Assembly (NCBI GenBank): GCA_958450325.1
Contig: OY288248.1
Coordinates: forward strand, 45,584,005-45,648,004
Reading direction: 5' to 3'
Source of the DNA: Agrostemma githago
Lineage: Eukaryota; Streptophyta; Magnoliopsida; Caryophyllales; Caryophyllaceae
Length of the DNA stretch: 64,000 bases
The position numbers and the translations under genes are program-made. Below, in pieces: positions 20,807-32,199 of the stretch (positions are counted from its first letter, which is position 1; each line of letters starts with the position of its first letter). The notes beneath the pieces were generated by a model. It saw only the letters and a list, made by a program, of their open reading frames with translations. It did no database searches and was not told the origin of the DNA.

Positions 20807-21227
20807 AGGGCGAACTGGATAAGAGGTTATTAGGGGTGCTCCTAAGTTTGATCCGTGGACGGAAAGTTCTCTTGGGGAATTTAGGATGTCTTGGAGACGA
20901 AGGTTTTCACGTCCCCTTGTTATAGAAGTTGTTCGACCGACTGACTCTGCTTGTTCCCGGCGGGGGGCTCATGAAGATCCGCTAGGGCAGGACAAGTCGA
21001 ATGCTTCGAAGACCGCGGTGCTAGAAGATAAGGAGGCGACTGAAGGCAACATCACTAAGCGCTTGACCAAAGACAATGTTACCGATCCTAGTGCTGTCAG
21101 TTCATCTAAACAGGCCAAGACTGACAAGACCTGTATTGAAAGTGTGAGTGATGAGTGGAAATGTGATTGGCTGGGCTCGCCTTTGGTTAGGGTGGTGGAA
21201 GCTTGTGTTCGGAGGGGTCGATGGTGA
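20807..21227 (+). pseudogene. DUF7745-like antisense gene, copy 1, 3' part
   Basis: Continues the gene broken at 11709. The open frame 20886-21227 (MSWRRRFSRPLVIEVVRPTD...) is nearly identical to 38200-38541 on the minus strand and clearly related to 1380-1777 in copy 0. It is a charged, low-complexity C-terminal region rich in K, D, S and T, without recognised domain. Confidence 0.65.
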
Positions 21228-21481
21228 GAGACCGGAACAAGCACACCCGAATGGCAAGAAAAAGAGGAAAGTTGTACCGGTAGAGTTTAGCCATTTAGTA
21301 CTGTGTCTATTAATTGATATTATGTGACGTATTAGTACTAGTGTTTTTTTGTAGGGTTTTGACACCTTGTCATTTTTAGGGTATCCAGATTTCGGATGCT
21401 CGATGTAAAGGGCCTCGACAAAGGCTGGATTTCTGATTTTTTTTATTAATGAGAAGCACATTTTTATTATTTTTTTATGGT

Positions 21482-21722
21482 GGCTCGCAACTCGATTCTT
21501 CATTTTACCCGGAGCGCCCTTTCGGGTTTTCACTTCGTCCTCGGCTCACCTTTTTGTTTCGTTTTTTTTACGGCTCGCAACTCGATTCTTCATTTTGCTT
21601 GGAGCACCCTTTTGGGTTTTCATTCCGTCCTCGGCTCGTCATTTTTTTATGAGGCTCGCCACTCGTTTCTTCATTTTACCCGGGGCGCCCTTTCGAGTTT
21701 TCACCCCGTCCTCGGCTCTTCG
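21482..21722. repeat. Tandem repeats of about 80-90 bp between convergent DUF7745-like gene and integrase (copy 1)
   Basis: Three units start at 21482, 21572 and about 21653, each with GGCTCGC(A/C)ACTCG and a CGCCCTTTCGGG-type block. The array sits between the 3' ends of two convergent reading frames, where termination or antisense control would be expected. Function is inferred only from position. Confidence 0.85.
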
Positions 21723-22011
21723 TTTGTGCTTCGTCATTAAAATCACTCGTTAACCGGAATGCAGGGAAGGAGTTCCAATTTCCATGTGAATCGAGTAATC
21801 GATTTTTTTGTTATTTTTATTGGTTATACCCTTGGAAGGGTTGCCTACGTATCCGTGTTTGGACGGAATCAAACCATGTCCGTAGTTCATATTAGATGAG
21901 AGTGATTTTACTTTAGACTCGTTATGCCAATTATCGGTGCGAATTATTTTTTAAGCGTTTTGCATGGGTTTTCACCCTAGTTTAGAGATCATGATGAGGT
22001 TGCGGAGGAGG

Positions 22012-22557
22012 TTAGGGGTAGTATCGTTTGAGTTGGTCCATGTTGGTTGGAGTCGAGAATTCTTGACTGTCTAGGTCAGTAAGGATCATGGTGCCTCCCG
22101 TGAGTATCTTCTTGACGAGGTAGGGGTCCGTCCAGTTTGGTTTGAATTTCCCTCTAGGGTCGACGGGGAGGGGTGCTCTAATGGATTTGACCACTAAGTC
22201 TCCGTCATGTATGTTTTGGGATTTTACCCGTTTGTTAAAGGCTCGCTGTATTCGTTGTTGGTAGGCTTGCACGTCGGACAGTGCGTGTATTCTACGCTCA
22301 TCTAGGAGTACTAGCTCATCGTAACATTTTCGGTTCCATTCTTCTTCGGGAATGCCGTTTTCGGCTAGTATCCTTAGTGAGTATATTTCTAACTCTATGG
22401 GCTGCACGACTTCGTAGCCGTAGGTTAGGTAATAGGGTGTGGCTCCGGTGGGGGTTCGGTATCCCCATAATGCGAAAGGGTATTTTGTTTGGCCAATCCC
22501 GGTAGTTGTCTATCATTTTCTTAAGGATGGTAGCGATGGTTTTGTTTGCTTCCTCTA
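22012..22557 (-). pseudogene. Tat-like integrase, C-terminal half (copy 1), cut by element F
   Basis: The minus frame carries LWGYRTPTGATPYYLTYGYE, then QPIELEIYSLRI, ERRIHALSDVQAYQQRIQRA, FNKRVK, DPRGKFKPNWTDPYLVKKIL and ends MDQLKRYYP: the end of the integrase core and C-terminal domain of Tat/Athila-type Gypsy elements. The upstream catalytic part is gone, as F is inserted in the EEANKT block and the next ~390 bp are missing. A fuller copy is at 36477-37413. Confidence 0.85.
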
Positions 22558-23362
22558 TGATGTGAGTTAATATGAACTTTGAAACAAGAACGTGAAGATG
22601 GATTAGTATTCTGAAATGAACGTAAACAAAGTAACCAAAACAGATTGTAAGGATGAATAAACCGTAACCAAAGGATAGTATGCTTAGTGAAGTAGACCTA
22701 TACTCCAACAAAGCGGGTGCTAAATCAAACACGCGATTGAAGTAGCGAGTTTAGAGCTTGTAACGCGACTAACTCTAGACTTTGTCTTGTAAACAACAAG
22801 GACGTAAAAGAAAGCTTAGCTTTACTCAGGTTTTTGATGACAATATTGGATCCTTATTCATTCAAATAGGTGGCTATATATAGCCTACAACAAGACCCTT
22901 AAACCGGCTGGTTAGGGTGACAAAAACAAAGCTTACACCTTATGTGAACTAGGAGCTAATAACAATGCTATGTAAACTAGTAGCTAATAACAAAGCCATG
23001 TAAACTAGGAGCTAATAACAAAGCTTTGACAAGTAGTAATGAGGCGCGGCATCTATGTGAACATGGAGCCACAAACAAAGCTAACAAGGGAGCCTTTAGA
23101 CGTGTACACCATGTGAACACAATCAGCCTCAAACACCTTCATAACTTTAGTACACTTCCCATGCTTGAATGAGTGTGAGCCCAAGTTAATGTCTTCATAT
23201 TACCTTGATTATTTGCTCCTTTATTCAGCTCACACACGAGCTAGCTCCCCAATTGTAGTAGGCACACTACTCAGCTGGTAAGGGGTGTTAGTGCGGCTGA
23301 ACTAAGACCATGAGGAGCTAAGGTGACTTTATTGAACTCTTTGGTAGCTCCTTGATTCGGAT
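22558..23362 (-). repeat. 3' LTR of element F
   Basis: 805 bp from TGATGTGAGTT to GATTCGGATCA. The F reading frame ends inside it at 23271. It contains AGGAGCTAATAACAA-type short repeats (about 22945-23030). Confidence 0.92.
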
Positions 23363-25195
23363 CATCTCCTCCCCCTTGAAAAGGAATTGTCCTCAATTCT
23401 GAAAAGCCATCTTCATCAAGATAAAGAGTAAAATCTCCCACTTTGGACGTGGTATGAACTTCATAACTATCCGGCAACTTCATCTTGCAACCATGGTTGT
23501 TTCCCTTGTATGGAGTTTCTGCTTGGGACATCAATCTGGTCTTTCTCTTGATAGCTTCATCCGTTGTGTAACAAATACTGAGGTGAGTCATCATGGAGGA
23601 TGGCAAGTACTCTCCTGGTTTGAGGGGACTCTTTGGGAAAGGACTTGTTAAGTATTTGTTCATGATGCTTAGATTACTCCCTTGTGTCCTTAGCAAAAGG
23701 AAGTGCTCCTTCAACGTTTCTAAGGTCCTGGTTATGTCATAACCCACAGCTGGTCCTCCCCCTTGAGCTTCTCTAGTTATGCACTCTGAAATAGGCTGTT
23801 TTGGGACACAAAAATGGTTCTCTTTAGGAAGAAGATCATCCTGCAAAACAAACTCATCAAAAGTGTTAAGAGTAACAGCCTTGCATTTGGTGAGTATATC
23901 AGCCTCCGTGGAGTAATATCCCTTCAAGGTCCCAATTCCAAACGTGCTTGCATCTTCGGTGGATGAGTGTGTGTAGTGACAAGATAAAGCATTAGCCATG
24001 ACATTGTTCCTTCCATCTTTATCCTTTAGAAGTCCATGAACTCTATTAGGTGCCAAACAAGCTGGTATCCTAGTAGGAATGACAACACCTAGTTTCTTTA
24101 ACCACTCTTCAGATTGTTTTCCTTCACAATCACTATTAACCTGAACTGGTTCCTCTTTAGTGGCTTTGACGTCATCTAACTCCTCCTCTTCTATAGCATG
24201 TACTCCCACATTTTTGCTAGCAAACATTGAGAGGTTGGGTTTTCTGACTCGATTGGTTAGCATGTTACAAACGTTTTGAGGTGTCATGGGCTTGAGTACA
24301 ATTTTCCTTCCCTTATCACTCAATTCATACTCATTTCTTCTACCATGGTGAACTACGTCCCTATCAAACTGCCAAGGACGGCCTAATAGTATGTGACAAG
24401 CATCCATAGGAATAACATCACACAAAACCTCATCAACGTAGGAACCCATGGTTAAGCCAACCCTCACTTGTTTAGTGACCCTTACTTTGTTCCCGTTATT
24501 TAACCAATGTAATGCATAAGGGTTAGGGTGATTAGTAGTAGCTAGACCTAGTTTGTCTACCATTTCAGTTGAGGCAACGTTGGTACAACTACCTCCATCA
24601 ATGATTAAACTACACCATTTGTCCTTAACTTGACACTTAGTATGGAATAGTTGATCTCTTTGTTCGGTGTCATGTTGAATGGGGTTAGCATGTAGAGTAC
24701 GCAGTACTAAGAGTGTGTCATAAGCCGGGGGTTCATAAGCCTCAATATCTTCTTCTTCCTCTTCCTCTCCCTCATTGACATTAAAAACAGCTCCTATACG
24801 TTGTTCCTCTTCCCATATTTCATCCCTAATGGTGATTACTTCTCTTAAGGTCACAACTCTTTTATTGGGACAAGCGTTTTTGTAGTGACCAAACCCTTGA
24901 CACTTGAAATAACGTACCTTGGATAGACTAGTTTCAGTGGGTGTTTTGGGAGTAGGTTGGGGTGGGGCTGCGGGGTTGTTCTTATTAGTGAAGGGTTGAT
25001 TAGTATTAGTAGTATTGGCCTTATTCACTTCATCCGTTCGTGACCAAGTATGACTCTTACTAGACTCACCCTCATGTTTTCCCTTCCCTTGTGCCTCAAT
25101 TTTTAGACACAACCCACACAAAGTATCAAAATCAGAGTATGGACATAAATCAACCGTATTAGCAATACTACGATTTAGCCCACGTAAGAACCTAG
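23271..25195 (-). CDS. gag: Gag-protease-tail polyprotein of element F, 3' part
   Basis: Without G this segment joins 29197-29712 in frame (about 811 residues, no internal stop). It begins in Gag (FLRGLNRSIANTVDL), continues through a zinc knuckle whose first Cys is Tyr (YFKCQGFGHYKNAC) and a protease with intact IIDGGSCTN. RT is missing. What follows is the shrunken tail: NVMANALSCHYTHSS (RNase H end), FDEFVLQ, an integrase zinc finger with His and Cys residues lost (REAQ, GYDITRT, KYLTS), THLSICYTTDEA, and the C-terminal region LRTIPFQGGG. It stops inside the 3' LTR. The frame stays open across several deletions, as in E and G. Confidence 0.88.
23363..23376 (-). other. Polypurine tract of element F
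   Basis: TCTCCTCCCCCTTG on the plus strand, directly beside the 3' LTR and inside the reading frame. Confidence 0.85.
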
Positions 25196-26071
25196 TGATG
25201 TGAGTTGATATGAACTTTGAAACAAGAATGTAAAGATGGATTAGTATTCTGAAATGGAACGTGAATGACTAACCAAAACAGAAAGAAAGGATAGTTTAAG
25301 GAAGGATAAACCGTAACCAAGGATAGTATGCTAGGTGAAGTAGACCTATACTTCAACAAAGCGGTTTGCTAGATCAAACACTCGATTGAAATAGCGAGTT
25401 TAGAGCTTGTAACGCGACTCACTCTAGACTTTGTCTTGTAAACTACAAGGACGAAACAGAAAGCTTAGCTTTACTCAAGTTTTAATATGCCAATTGGATG
25501 ATGTCATTCCTTCAAAATGGCCGGCTATATATAGCCTACAAGAGCCCTTAAACCGGTTGGTTTAGGGTGACAAAAACAAGGCTAAAACCATTGTGAACTA
25601 GGAGCTAATTACAAAGTTGGGAGCTAATAACAAAGTGGTGTAAACTAGGAGCTAATAACAATGCTAAGTGAAGAGTAATCAGCCGTGGTCCTCTTGTGTG
25701 AACATGGAGATGAAAACAAAGCTTGAGTAGGAGTAATGAGGCGCGGCAAAGATGTGAACATGGAGCCAAAAACAAGGCTAACAAAGAAGCCTTTTAGCCG
25801 TGTACACCATGAGAACACAACCAGCCTTAAAACCTTCTTAACTTCAGTCCATTTCCCATGCTTGAATGATTGTGACCCCAAGTTAATGTCTTCATTTTTA
25901 CCTTGATTAGTTGCTCCTTTATTCAGCTCAAATTTGAGCTAGCTCCATAATTGAAGATGACTCCTTATTATTGCTAATGTAGCTGGCCTATGCTTAAGTA
26001 GGAGCTAGTATTCTTTAGTTGAGCTCTTTAGAACTTCCTTACTTGGATTAGTGGCTTCTTGATTCGGATCA
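25196..26071 (-). repeat. 3' LTR of element G
   Basis: 876 bp. The window-edge LTR at 1-243 is of this subtype. The reading frame enters it and stops at 26005. Confidence 0.95.
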
Positions 26072-28281
26072 TCTCCTCCCCCTTGACAAGGAATTGTCCT
26101 CAATTCTGAAACGTTATCTCTATCAATGTATAGAGAAAGATCTTCTATTAGGAATGTGTTTTGAACTCCATACTCATCCGGCAATTTCAACTTGTAAGCT
26201 CTGTGGTTACCCTTGCACAGAACTTCTAGTTGTGACTTCAACTTGTTCCTTCCTTGGTTTGGGAACCCCTCCATACTCACGTTAGCCAAAGACAAGTCAT
26301 CCCTTAAGAAGAGCCTTGTACTTCTGTTTTTGTTGTGCTCTCCTTTGTAGGCCTTTCTCATTATGTATCCTGAATTAGAATGCCTTGGGGTGCAAAGGAG
26401 GTTTTCTTTAAAAGGAAGTCTTACCTGCAAAATAAGCTCATCAAAAGTACCAAAAGAATTAGTCTTGTGTTTGGTAAGTACTTCAGTCTCCATGGAGTAG
26501 TAGTCCTTCCAATTCTCAATTCCAATTGTGCCTGCATCTAAGGTGGTTGAATGCGCGTTGTTATAAGACAACGTGTTAACCATGTCTTCGACCTTACCCT
26601 CTACATACCTTAAGATCTCAGGATCTTTCCTAGGCATCATATAGGATGGTATTCCATTAGAGATAACAACACCTTGTTCCTTTTGCCACTCTTCAAATGG
26701 CATCCCTTCACTGCCACTCTTAATCTCAATTGGTTCTTCTTTGGTGGCATCAAACTCCCCTTCGTCTAGAGTATGCACTTCCACAATTTTACTAGCAAAC
26801 ATTGAGAGGCTGGGCTTTCCGACTCTATTTGCTAACATGTTACACACGCTTTGAGGTGTCATGGGTTTGAGTATAATTTTCTTTCCCTTATCACTCAATT
26901 CATACTCATTCCTCCTCCCATGGTGAACTACGTCCCTATCAAACTGCCAAGGACGGCCTAATAGTATGTGACAAGCATCCATAGGTATAACATCACATAG
27001 AACCTCATCAACGTAGGAACCCATGGTTAATCCAACCCTCACTTGTTTAGTGACCCTTACCTTGCTCTCGTTGTTTAACCAATGTAATGCATAAGGGTTA
27101 GGGTGATTAGTAGTAGTTAGACCTAGTTTGTCCACCATTTCAGTTGAGGCAACGTTGGTACAACTACCTCCATCAATGATTAGACTACACCATTTGTCTT
27201 TAACTTGACACTTAGTATGGAACAGTTGGTCTCTCTGTTCAGTGTCATGTTGAATTGGGTTAGCATGTAGAGTACGTAGTACTAGGAGTGTGTCATAAGC
27301 CGGGGGTTCATAAGCCTCAAAGTCTTCTTCCTCTTCCTCCCCTTCCTCATTAACATTAAAAACAGCCCCTATACGTTGTTCCTCTTCCCATAACTCATCC
27401 CTAACAGTGATTACTTCCCTTAAGGTCACTACTCTTTTGTTAGGACAAGCGTTTTTGTAATGACCAAACCCTTGACATTTGAAACAACGTACTTTAGATA
27501 GACTAGTTTCAGTGGTTGTTTTGGTGGTGGATTGAGGTGGGGGTGCTGGGTTTTTCTTAACAATAAGGGGTTGATTAGAACTAGTAGTATTGACTCTATT
27601 GCTATCATCCATCCGAGACCAAGTATGACTCTTACTAGACTCACCCTCATGTCTTCCCTTCCCTTGTGCCTCAATTTTTAGACACAACCCACACAAGGTA
27701 TCAAAATCAGAATAAGGACACAAATCGACCGTATTAGCTATACTACGATTTAACCCACGTAAGAACCTAGCCATTTTTATCTCTTCATTCTCTTCTACTT
27801 CTCCCATTAGAACCAAGTTCTCAAATTCTTCTATGTATTCACTAATACTCATTTTTCCTTGTACCAGGTTAGCAATCTTTTTGTATAAGGATAACTTGTG
27901 TGTAGTTGGGACATACCTCTTACGTAGTTTGCGTTTTAAGGACTCCCAAGAAGTAATCTTACCCTTTCCACTTCTGGTGCGTTGTACCTTAAGTCCTTCA
28001 TACCAAAGGGAAGCCCCTTTGCTTAACTTTAGGATGGCGTATTTGCACCTTTCTTCGTCCTCTAAATCCTTGAAGTCAAAGAGCTTCTCCATGATTCTTT
28101 CCCACTCCAAGTAAGCTTCAGGATCAGTACCACCGTTAAACTCAGGAAGTTCAGTTACTTTGATCTTATCCACCGGTTCTCTCCTTGGTTGGAAGCGAGA
28201 ATTCTTGGGCTGGAAGTTCTCCAATGCCTTCTTTAGTTGTTCCAGGAAGGTAGGATCTTCAAAGTTCAACACTCCTGCCAT
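26005..28281 (-). CDS. gag: Gag-protease-tail polyprotein of element G (758 aa)
   Basis: Starts at the conserved MAGVLNFEDP methionine. Residues about 55-205 are the Gag domain; the CCHC knuckle CFKCQGFGHYKNAC is complete; after an EEGEEEEEDFEAYE linker comes protease with IIDGGSCTN and HILLGRPWQF. Beyond protease the sequence skips RT and RNase H and keeps fragments: VNTLSYNNAHSTT, FDELILQ, then directly NKNRSTRLFLRDDL and the C-terminal LPDEYGV and LRTIPCQGGG blocks. The integrase zinc finger and catalytic residues are missing. Its deletion boundaries differ from those of E and F, yet the frame is open to the end inside the LTR. Inferred role: supplies Gag and protease; the tail may help chromatin targeting. 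Confidence 0.92.
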   Translation of the reverse strand: MAGVLNFEDPTFLEQLKKALENFQPKNSRFQPRREPVDKIKVTELPEFNGGTDPEAYLEWERIMEKLFDFKDLEDEERCKYAILKLSKGASLWYEGLKVQRTRSGKGKITSWESLKRKLRKRYVPTTHKLSLYKKIANLVQGKMSISEYIEEFENLVLMGEVEENEEIKMARFLRGLNRSIANTVDLCPYSDFDTLCGLCLKIEAQGKGRHEGESSKSHTWSRMDDSNRVNTTSSNQPLIVKKNPAPPPQSTTKTTTETSLSKVRCFKCQGFGHYKNACPNKRVVTLREVITVRDELWEEEQRIGAVFNVNEEGEEEEEDFEAYEPPAYDTLLVLRTLHANPIQHDTEQRDQLFHTKCQVKDKWCSLIIDGGSCTNVASTEMVDKLGLTTTNHPNPYALHWLNNESKVRVTKQVRVGLTMGSYVDEVLCDVIPMDACHILLGRPWQFDRDVVHHGRRNEYELSDKGKKIILKPMTPQSVCNMLANRVGKPSLSMFASKIVEVHTLDEGEFDATKEEPIEIKSGSEGMPFEEWQKEQGVVISNGIPSYMMPRKDPEILRYVEGKVEDMVNTLSYNNAHSTTLDAGTIGIENWKDYYSMETEVLTKHKTNSFGTFDELILQVRLPFKENLLCTPRHSNSGYIMRKAYKGEHNKNRSTRLFLRDDLSLANVSMEGFPNQGRNKLKSQLEVLCKGNHRAYKLKLPDEYGVQNTFLIEDLSLYIDRDNVSELRTIPCQGGGDDPNQEATNPSKEVLKSSTKEY
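26072..26085 (-). other. Polypurine tract of element G
   Basis: TCTCCTCCCCCTTG on the plus strand, adjacent to the 3' LTR. Confidence 0.85.
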
Positions 28282-28305
28282 TCTTTCGTTTGCTTGATGA
28301 CCAAA

Positions 28306-28317
28306 GCTCTGATACCA
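28306..28317 (-). other. Primer binding site of element G
   Basis: Reverse complement TGGTATCAGAGC, matching initiator-Met tRNA. Confidence 0.93.
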
Positions 28318-28321
28318 CTAA

Positions 28322-29196
28322 TGATGTGAGTTGATATGAACTTTGAAACAAGAATGTAAAGATGGATTAGTATTCTGAAATGGAACGTGAATGAGTAACC
28401 AAAACAGAAAGAAAGGATAGTTTAAGGAAGGATAAACCGTAACCAAGGATAGTATGCTAGGTGAAGTAGACCTATACTTCAACAAAGCGGTTTGCTAGAT
28501 CAAACACTCGATTGAAATAGCGAGTTTAGAGCTTGTAACGCGACTCACTCTAGACTTTGTCTTGTAAACTACAAGGACGAAACAGAAAGCTTAGCTTTAC
28601 TCAAGTTTTAATATGCCAATTGGATGATGTTATTCCTTCAAAATGGCCGGCTATATATAGCCTACAAGAGCCCTTAAACCGGTTGGTTTAGGGTGACAAA
28701 AACAAGGCTAAAACCATTGTGAACTAGGAGCTAATTACAAAGTTGGGAGCTAATAACAAAGTGGTGTAAACTAGGAGCTAATAACAATGCTAAGTGAAGA
28801 GTAATCAGCCGTGGTCCTCTTGTGTGAACATGGAGATGAAAACAAAGCTTGAGTAGGAGTAATGAGGCGCGGCAAAGATGTGAACATGGAGCCAAAAACA
28901 AGGCTAACAAAGAAGCCTTTTAGCCGTGTACACCATGAGAACACAACCAGCCTTAAAACCTTCTTAACTTCAGTCCATTTCCCATGCTTGAATGATTATG
29001 ACCCCAAGTTAATGTCTTCATTTTACCTTGATTAGTTGCTCCTTTATTCAGCTCAAATTCGAGCTAGCTCCATAATTGAAGATGACTCCTTATTATTGCT
29101 AATGTAGCTGGCCTATGCTTAAGTAGGAGCTAGTATTCTTTAGTTGAGCTCTTTAGAACTTCCTTACTTGGATTAGTGGCTTCTTGATTCGGATCA
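28322..29196 (-). repeat. 5' LTR of element G
   Basis: 875 bp. Palindromic TATA motif GGCTATATATAGCC at 28649-28662. Confidence 0.95.
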
Positions 29197-29712
29197 CCTA
29201 GCCATTTTTATCTCCTCGTTTTCTTCTACTTCTCCCATCAGAACTAAGTTCTCACATTCTTCTATGTACTCACTAACACTCATTCTTCCTTGTACAAGGT
29301 TAGCAATCTTTTTGTATAAGGATAACTTGTGCGTAGTTGAAACATACCTCTTACGTAGTTTACGTTTTAAGGACTCCCAAGAAGCAATCTTACCCTTTCC
29401 ATTTCTGGTGCATTGTACCTTAAGCCCTTCATACCAAAGGGAAGCCCCTTTGCTTAGCTTTAGGATGGCGTATTTGCACCTCTCTTCGTCCTCCAAATCC
29501 TTGAAGTCAAAGAGCTTCTCCATGTTTCTTTCCCACTCCAAGTAAACTTCAGGGTCAGTACCACCATTAAACTCAGGAAGTTCATTTACCTTGATCTTGT
29601 CCACCGGTTCCCTTCTTGGTTGGAAGCGAGAATTTTTCTGCTGGAAGTTCTCCAACGCCTTCTTTAGTTGTTCCAGGAAGGTAGGATCTTCAAAGTTCAA
29701 CACTCCTGCCAT
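29197..29712 (-). CDS. gag: Gag-protease-tail polyprotein of element F, 5' part
   Basis: Codes for the first ~172 residues of F Gag, from MAGVLNFEDP to EENEEIKMAR, and is then cut by G. The frame resumes at 25190 after G and one copy of the CCTAG duplication are removed. The insertion thus disrupts an otherwise open ORF. Close to A and E in sequence. Confidence 0.9.
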
Positions 29713-29738
29713 TCTTTACGTCTAAATGGATGACCAAA

Positions 29739-29750
29739 GCTCTGATACCA
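29739..29750 (-). other. Primer binding site of element F
   Basis: Reverse complement TGGTATCAGAGC, four bases from the 5' LTR. Confidence 0.93.
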
Positions 29751-29754
29751 CTAA

Positions 29755-30561
29755 TGATGTGAGTTAATATGAACTTTGAAACAAGAACGTGAAGATGGAT
29801 TAGTATTCTGAAATGAACGTAAACAAAGTAACCAAAACAAATTGTAAGGATGAATAAACCGTAACCAAAGGATAGTATGCTTAGTGAAGTAGACCTATAC
29901 TCCAACAAAGCGGGTGCTAAATCAAACACGCAATTGAAGTAGCGAGTTTAGAGCTTGTAACGCGACTAACTCTAGACTTTGTCTTGTAAACAACAAGGAC
30001 GTAAAAGAAAGCTTAGCTTTACTCAGGTTTTTGATGACAATATTGGATCCTTATTCATTCAAATAGGTGGCTATATATAGCCTACAACAAGACCCTTAAA
30101 CCGGCTGGTTAGGGTGACAAAAACAAAGCTTACACCTTATGTGAACTAGGAGCTAATAACAATGCTATGTAAACTAGGAGCTAATAACAAAGCCATGTAA
30201 ACTAGGAGCTAATAACAAAGCTTTGACAAGTAGTAATGAGGCGCGGCGTCTATGTGAACATGGAGCCACAAACAAAGCTAACAAGGGAGCCTTTAGACGT
30301 GTACACCATGTGAACACAATCAGCCTCAAACACCTTCATAACTTCAGTACACTTCCCATGCTTGAATGAGTGTGAACCCAAGTTAATGTCTTCATATTAC
30401 CTTGATTATTTGCTCCTTTATTCAGCTCACACACGAGCTAGTTCCCCAATTGTAGTAGGCACACTACTCAGCTGGTAAGGGGTGTTAGTGCGGCTGAACT
30501 AAGACCATGAGGAGCTAAGGTGACTTTATTGAACTCTTTGGTAGCTCCTTGATTCGGATCA
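29755..30561 (-). repeat. 5' LTR of element F
   Basis: 807 bp, palindromic TATA motif at 30069-30082. The right flank GACGT belongs to the Tat integrase sequence (reverse of about 36477-36481). Confidence 0.92.
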
Positions 30562-30917
30562 GACGTGACGCTGATAAGTGTAGTTTTTAGTGCATATTTG
30601 TTGTGTTTGGTCCCGGTTTCTCCTGTGAAATCGCTCTTTGGAGCGGTTTCTGGGCTACTTATGCTTCTTCTAGTTCGTATTAGGTTCCCAAGACCATTAT
30701 TGGAGAGATGGAACGATTCCGACTCGTTTCCGACACATTTGGAGCCAACAAAGAGAAGCTACGATCACCCGGTGGCTTAGACTCGATCCCGAGCCCTTGG
30801 GACCCATTCCCAAGGCCCTTGGACCCGATCCCGAGCACCGAGAATCGATGAGAAGCCTAACAAGAGCAACTAGGGACCTTTGGGACCATAAGGGAGGCCT
30901 ACAAGACCCTTCCCGGG

Positions 30918-31035
30918 CGGGAAGAGTAGCCATCCCGACCGGGAAGGAGTGCGCGAAAACAACACCCACTGATGGGCCATCCCGACCGGGAAGGATGACC
31001 CATCCCGACCGGGACCATCCATCCCGACCGGGAAG
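30918..31035. repeat. Short CATCCCGACCGGGAAGGA-type repeats in the X LTR
   Basis: At least five imperfect copies of CCCGACCGGGA, itself partly palindromic, within the U3 part of the LTR. They also occur in copy 2 near 36060-36170. The ORFs here are repeat artefacts. Confidence 0.8.
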
Positions 31036-31087
31036 GAGCTGTTGTAGCCGCGTGACTTTCTTTTCTTCTCCTTTACTCTTGTAACCT

Positions 31088-31095
31088 TATAAATA
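31088..31095 (+). promoter_or_regulatory. TATA box of the X LTR
   Basis: TATAAATA shortly after the CCCGACCGGGA repeats, at a position suiting a U3/R boundary. Confidence 0.5.
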
Positions 31096-32199
31096 CCCTT
31101 CCTTTGTATTGTTTAAGCACCTTAGCCTCCTCTACATTATTCTAAATCCTAGATAGACTCTCTTAAACCTTAGTTTAATCTTTCTTTCATCCTTTGTTCA
31201 TCTTAGTTAAATCTTAGTGACTAGTCTTGTATTAAGGGAATTCTTCAAGATTCATCCAAGCTTGACAACCTTGGAAGATTGTTTTGGGTTTTTCTTATTA
31301 ATGCAAGTTATTATGTTTTCATCCTCTTGTTAGTAGGTATAAATGTATAATCTTCTTACTCTATTTACTCTTAATCCTTGTTTAATTCTTCAAGTTTTAA
31401 TCTTTGATTATTGTTCATTGTTCTTGTTAGTTCATTATGAATGCTAGGGTTATTGTGTTGTTTCCTCTTGTTAGTGTTAGTATTAGTTTGATTATGTGTG
31501 AGTAGACTTTTTGTGGGGTTAGTAGGGGGATTAAGTGTGGATTATGGGTGATTAGGGTTTGATTGAGGGTAAAGGTGAATCCTTTGTTAAGTCACATATT
31601 GAGCACTCTATGTGTTTGTTGAATTGCTTGTTTGAGTTGTAGTGGCCATGCTTCTCATCCTTGTTTTCATCTTCTCATTGTGTGATTGATTTGTGGTTGA
31701 ATTCTTGTATATTGGGTAATATCTTGCATGAGTATTCGGGTTTTGTCTTAGACACGAGAGTGCGGATATTGGTTTTGACGCAAGAGCGCGGACCGACCTT
31801 AGAAACTAGGTGAAACCTACACCCCTTGATTACCCAATTATACTACTACACTTATGAACCCAACCTAACCCCACCCCTTTCCATATTTGATTTCTCCATC
31901 TTGTTAGTAATCATTCTTCTAGTTTATTGTTTCAATTTAGCTCTAGTGTTCTTATTAGTTCTTGTTATACATAGTTCATTGTTAGTCCACCTTCATCATC
32001 GCCAATCATCATAGTTAGCAATTTCTTGTTAGTTAGTCTCCCTTTGTGTTGTGTTGGTAATTTAGTCTTGTTTGTGAGTTGACCCTAGTCTAGACAACCT
32101 CTACCGTCCCCGTGGACTCGACCCGACTTACCCTAGCTACCCGTTAGGATTAGTTGGTATTACATGTTGGTTGGGAACCACGGCAAAACCCTACCATCA

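Larger units (their letters stand above)
25196..29196 (-). mobile_element. Element G: CRM-like Gag-type retrotransposon, young
   Basis: LTRs 25196-26071 (876 bp) and 28322-29196 (875 bp) differ by eye at about five sites. Duplication CCTAG (25191-25195 and 29197-29201). It has a Met-tRNA primer site, one open 758-residue ORF and a polypurine tract, and no RT or integrase core. Its recent insertion implies Pol supplied in trans. Confidence 0.96.
22558..30561 (-). mobile_element. Element F: CRM-like Gag-type retrotransposon, hosting element G
   Basis: LTRs 22558-23362 and 29755-30561 (805 and 807 bp). The flanks differ: CTCTA on the left and GACGT on the right, with no duplication. Compared with copy 2, about 390 bp of the Tat integrase between the two flanks are missing. 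F may be the product of recombination between two separate insertions, or it inserted with a deletion. Element G is inserted in its gag at a CCTAG duplication. Confidence 0.92.
30572..32199 (+). mobile_element. Solo LTR of an unassigned family X, copy 1
   Basis: Runs from TGATAAGTGTAG to CCCTACCATCA, 1628 bp, with duplication GACGC (30567-30571 and 32200-32204). TG..CA ends, a 5-bp duplication and a TATA box without internal region mark a solo LTR. The same insertion with the same duplication is present in copy 2 (34493-36471 plus 41101-41265). Therefore X inserted before the copy 1/copy 2 duplication. I cannot assign the retrotransposon family. Confidence 0.85.

Noticed and set aside
30697..31084. 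ORFs in the X LTR with PSRPGR-like repeats
   Set aside because: Produced by the CCCGACCGGGA repeats in an LTR U3 and present on both strands.
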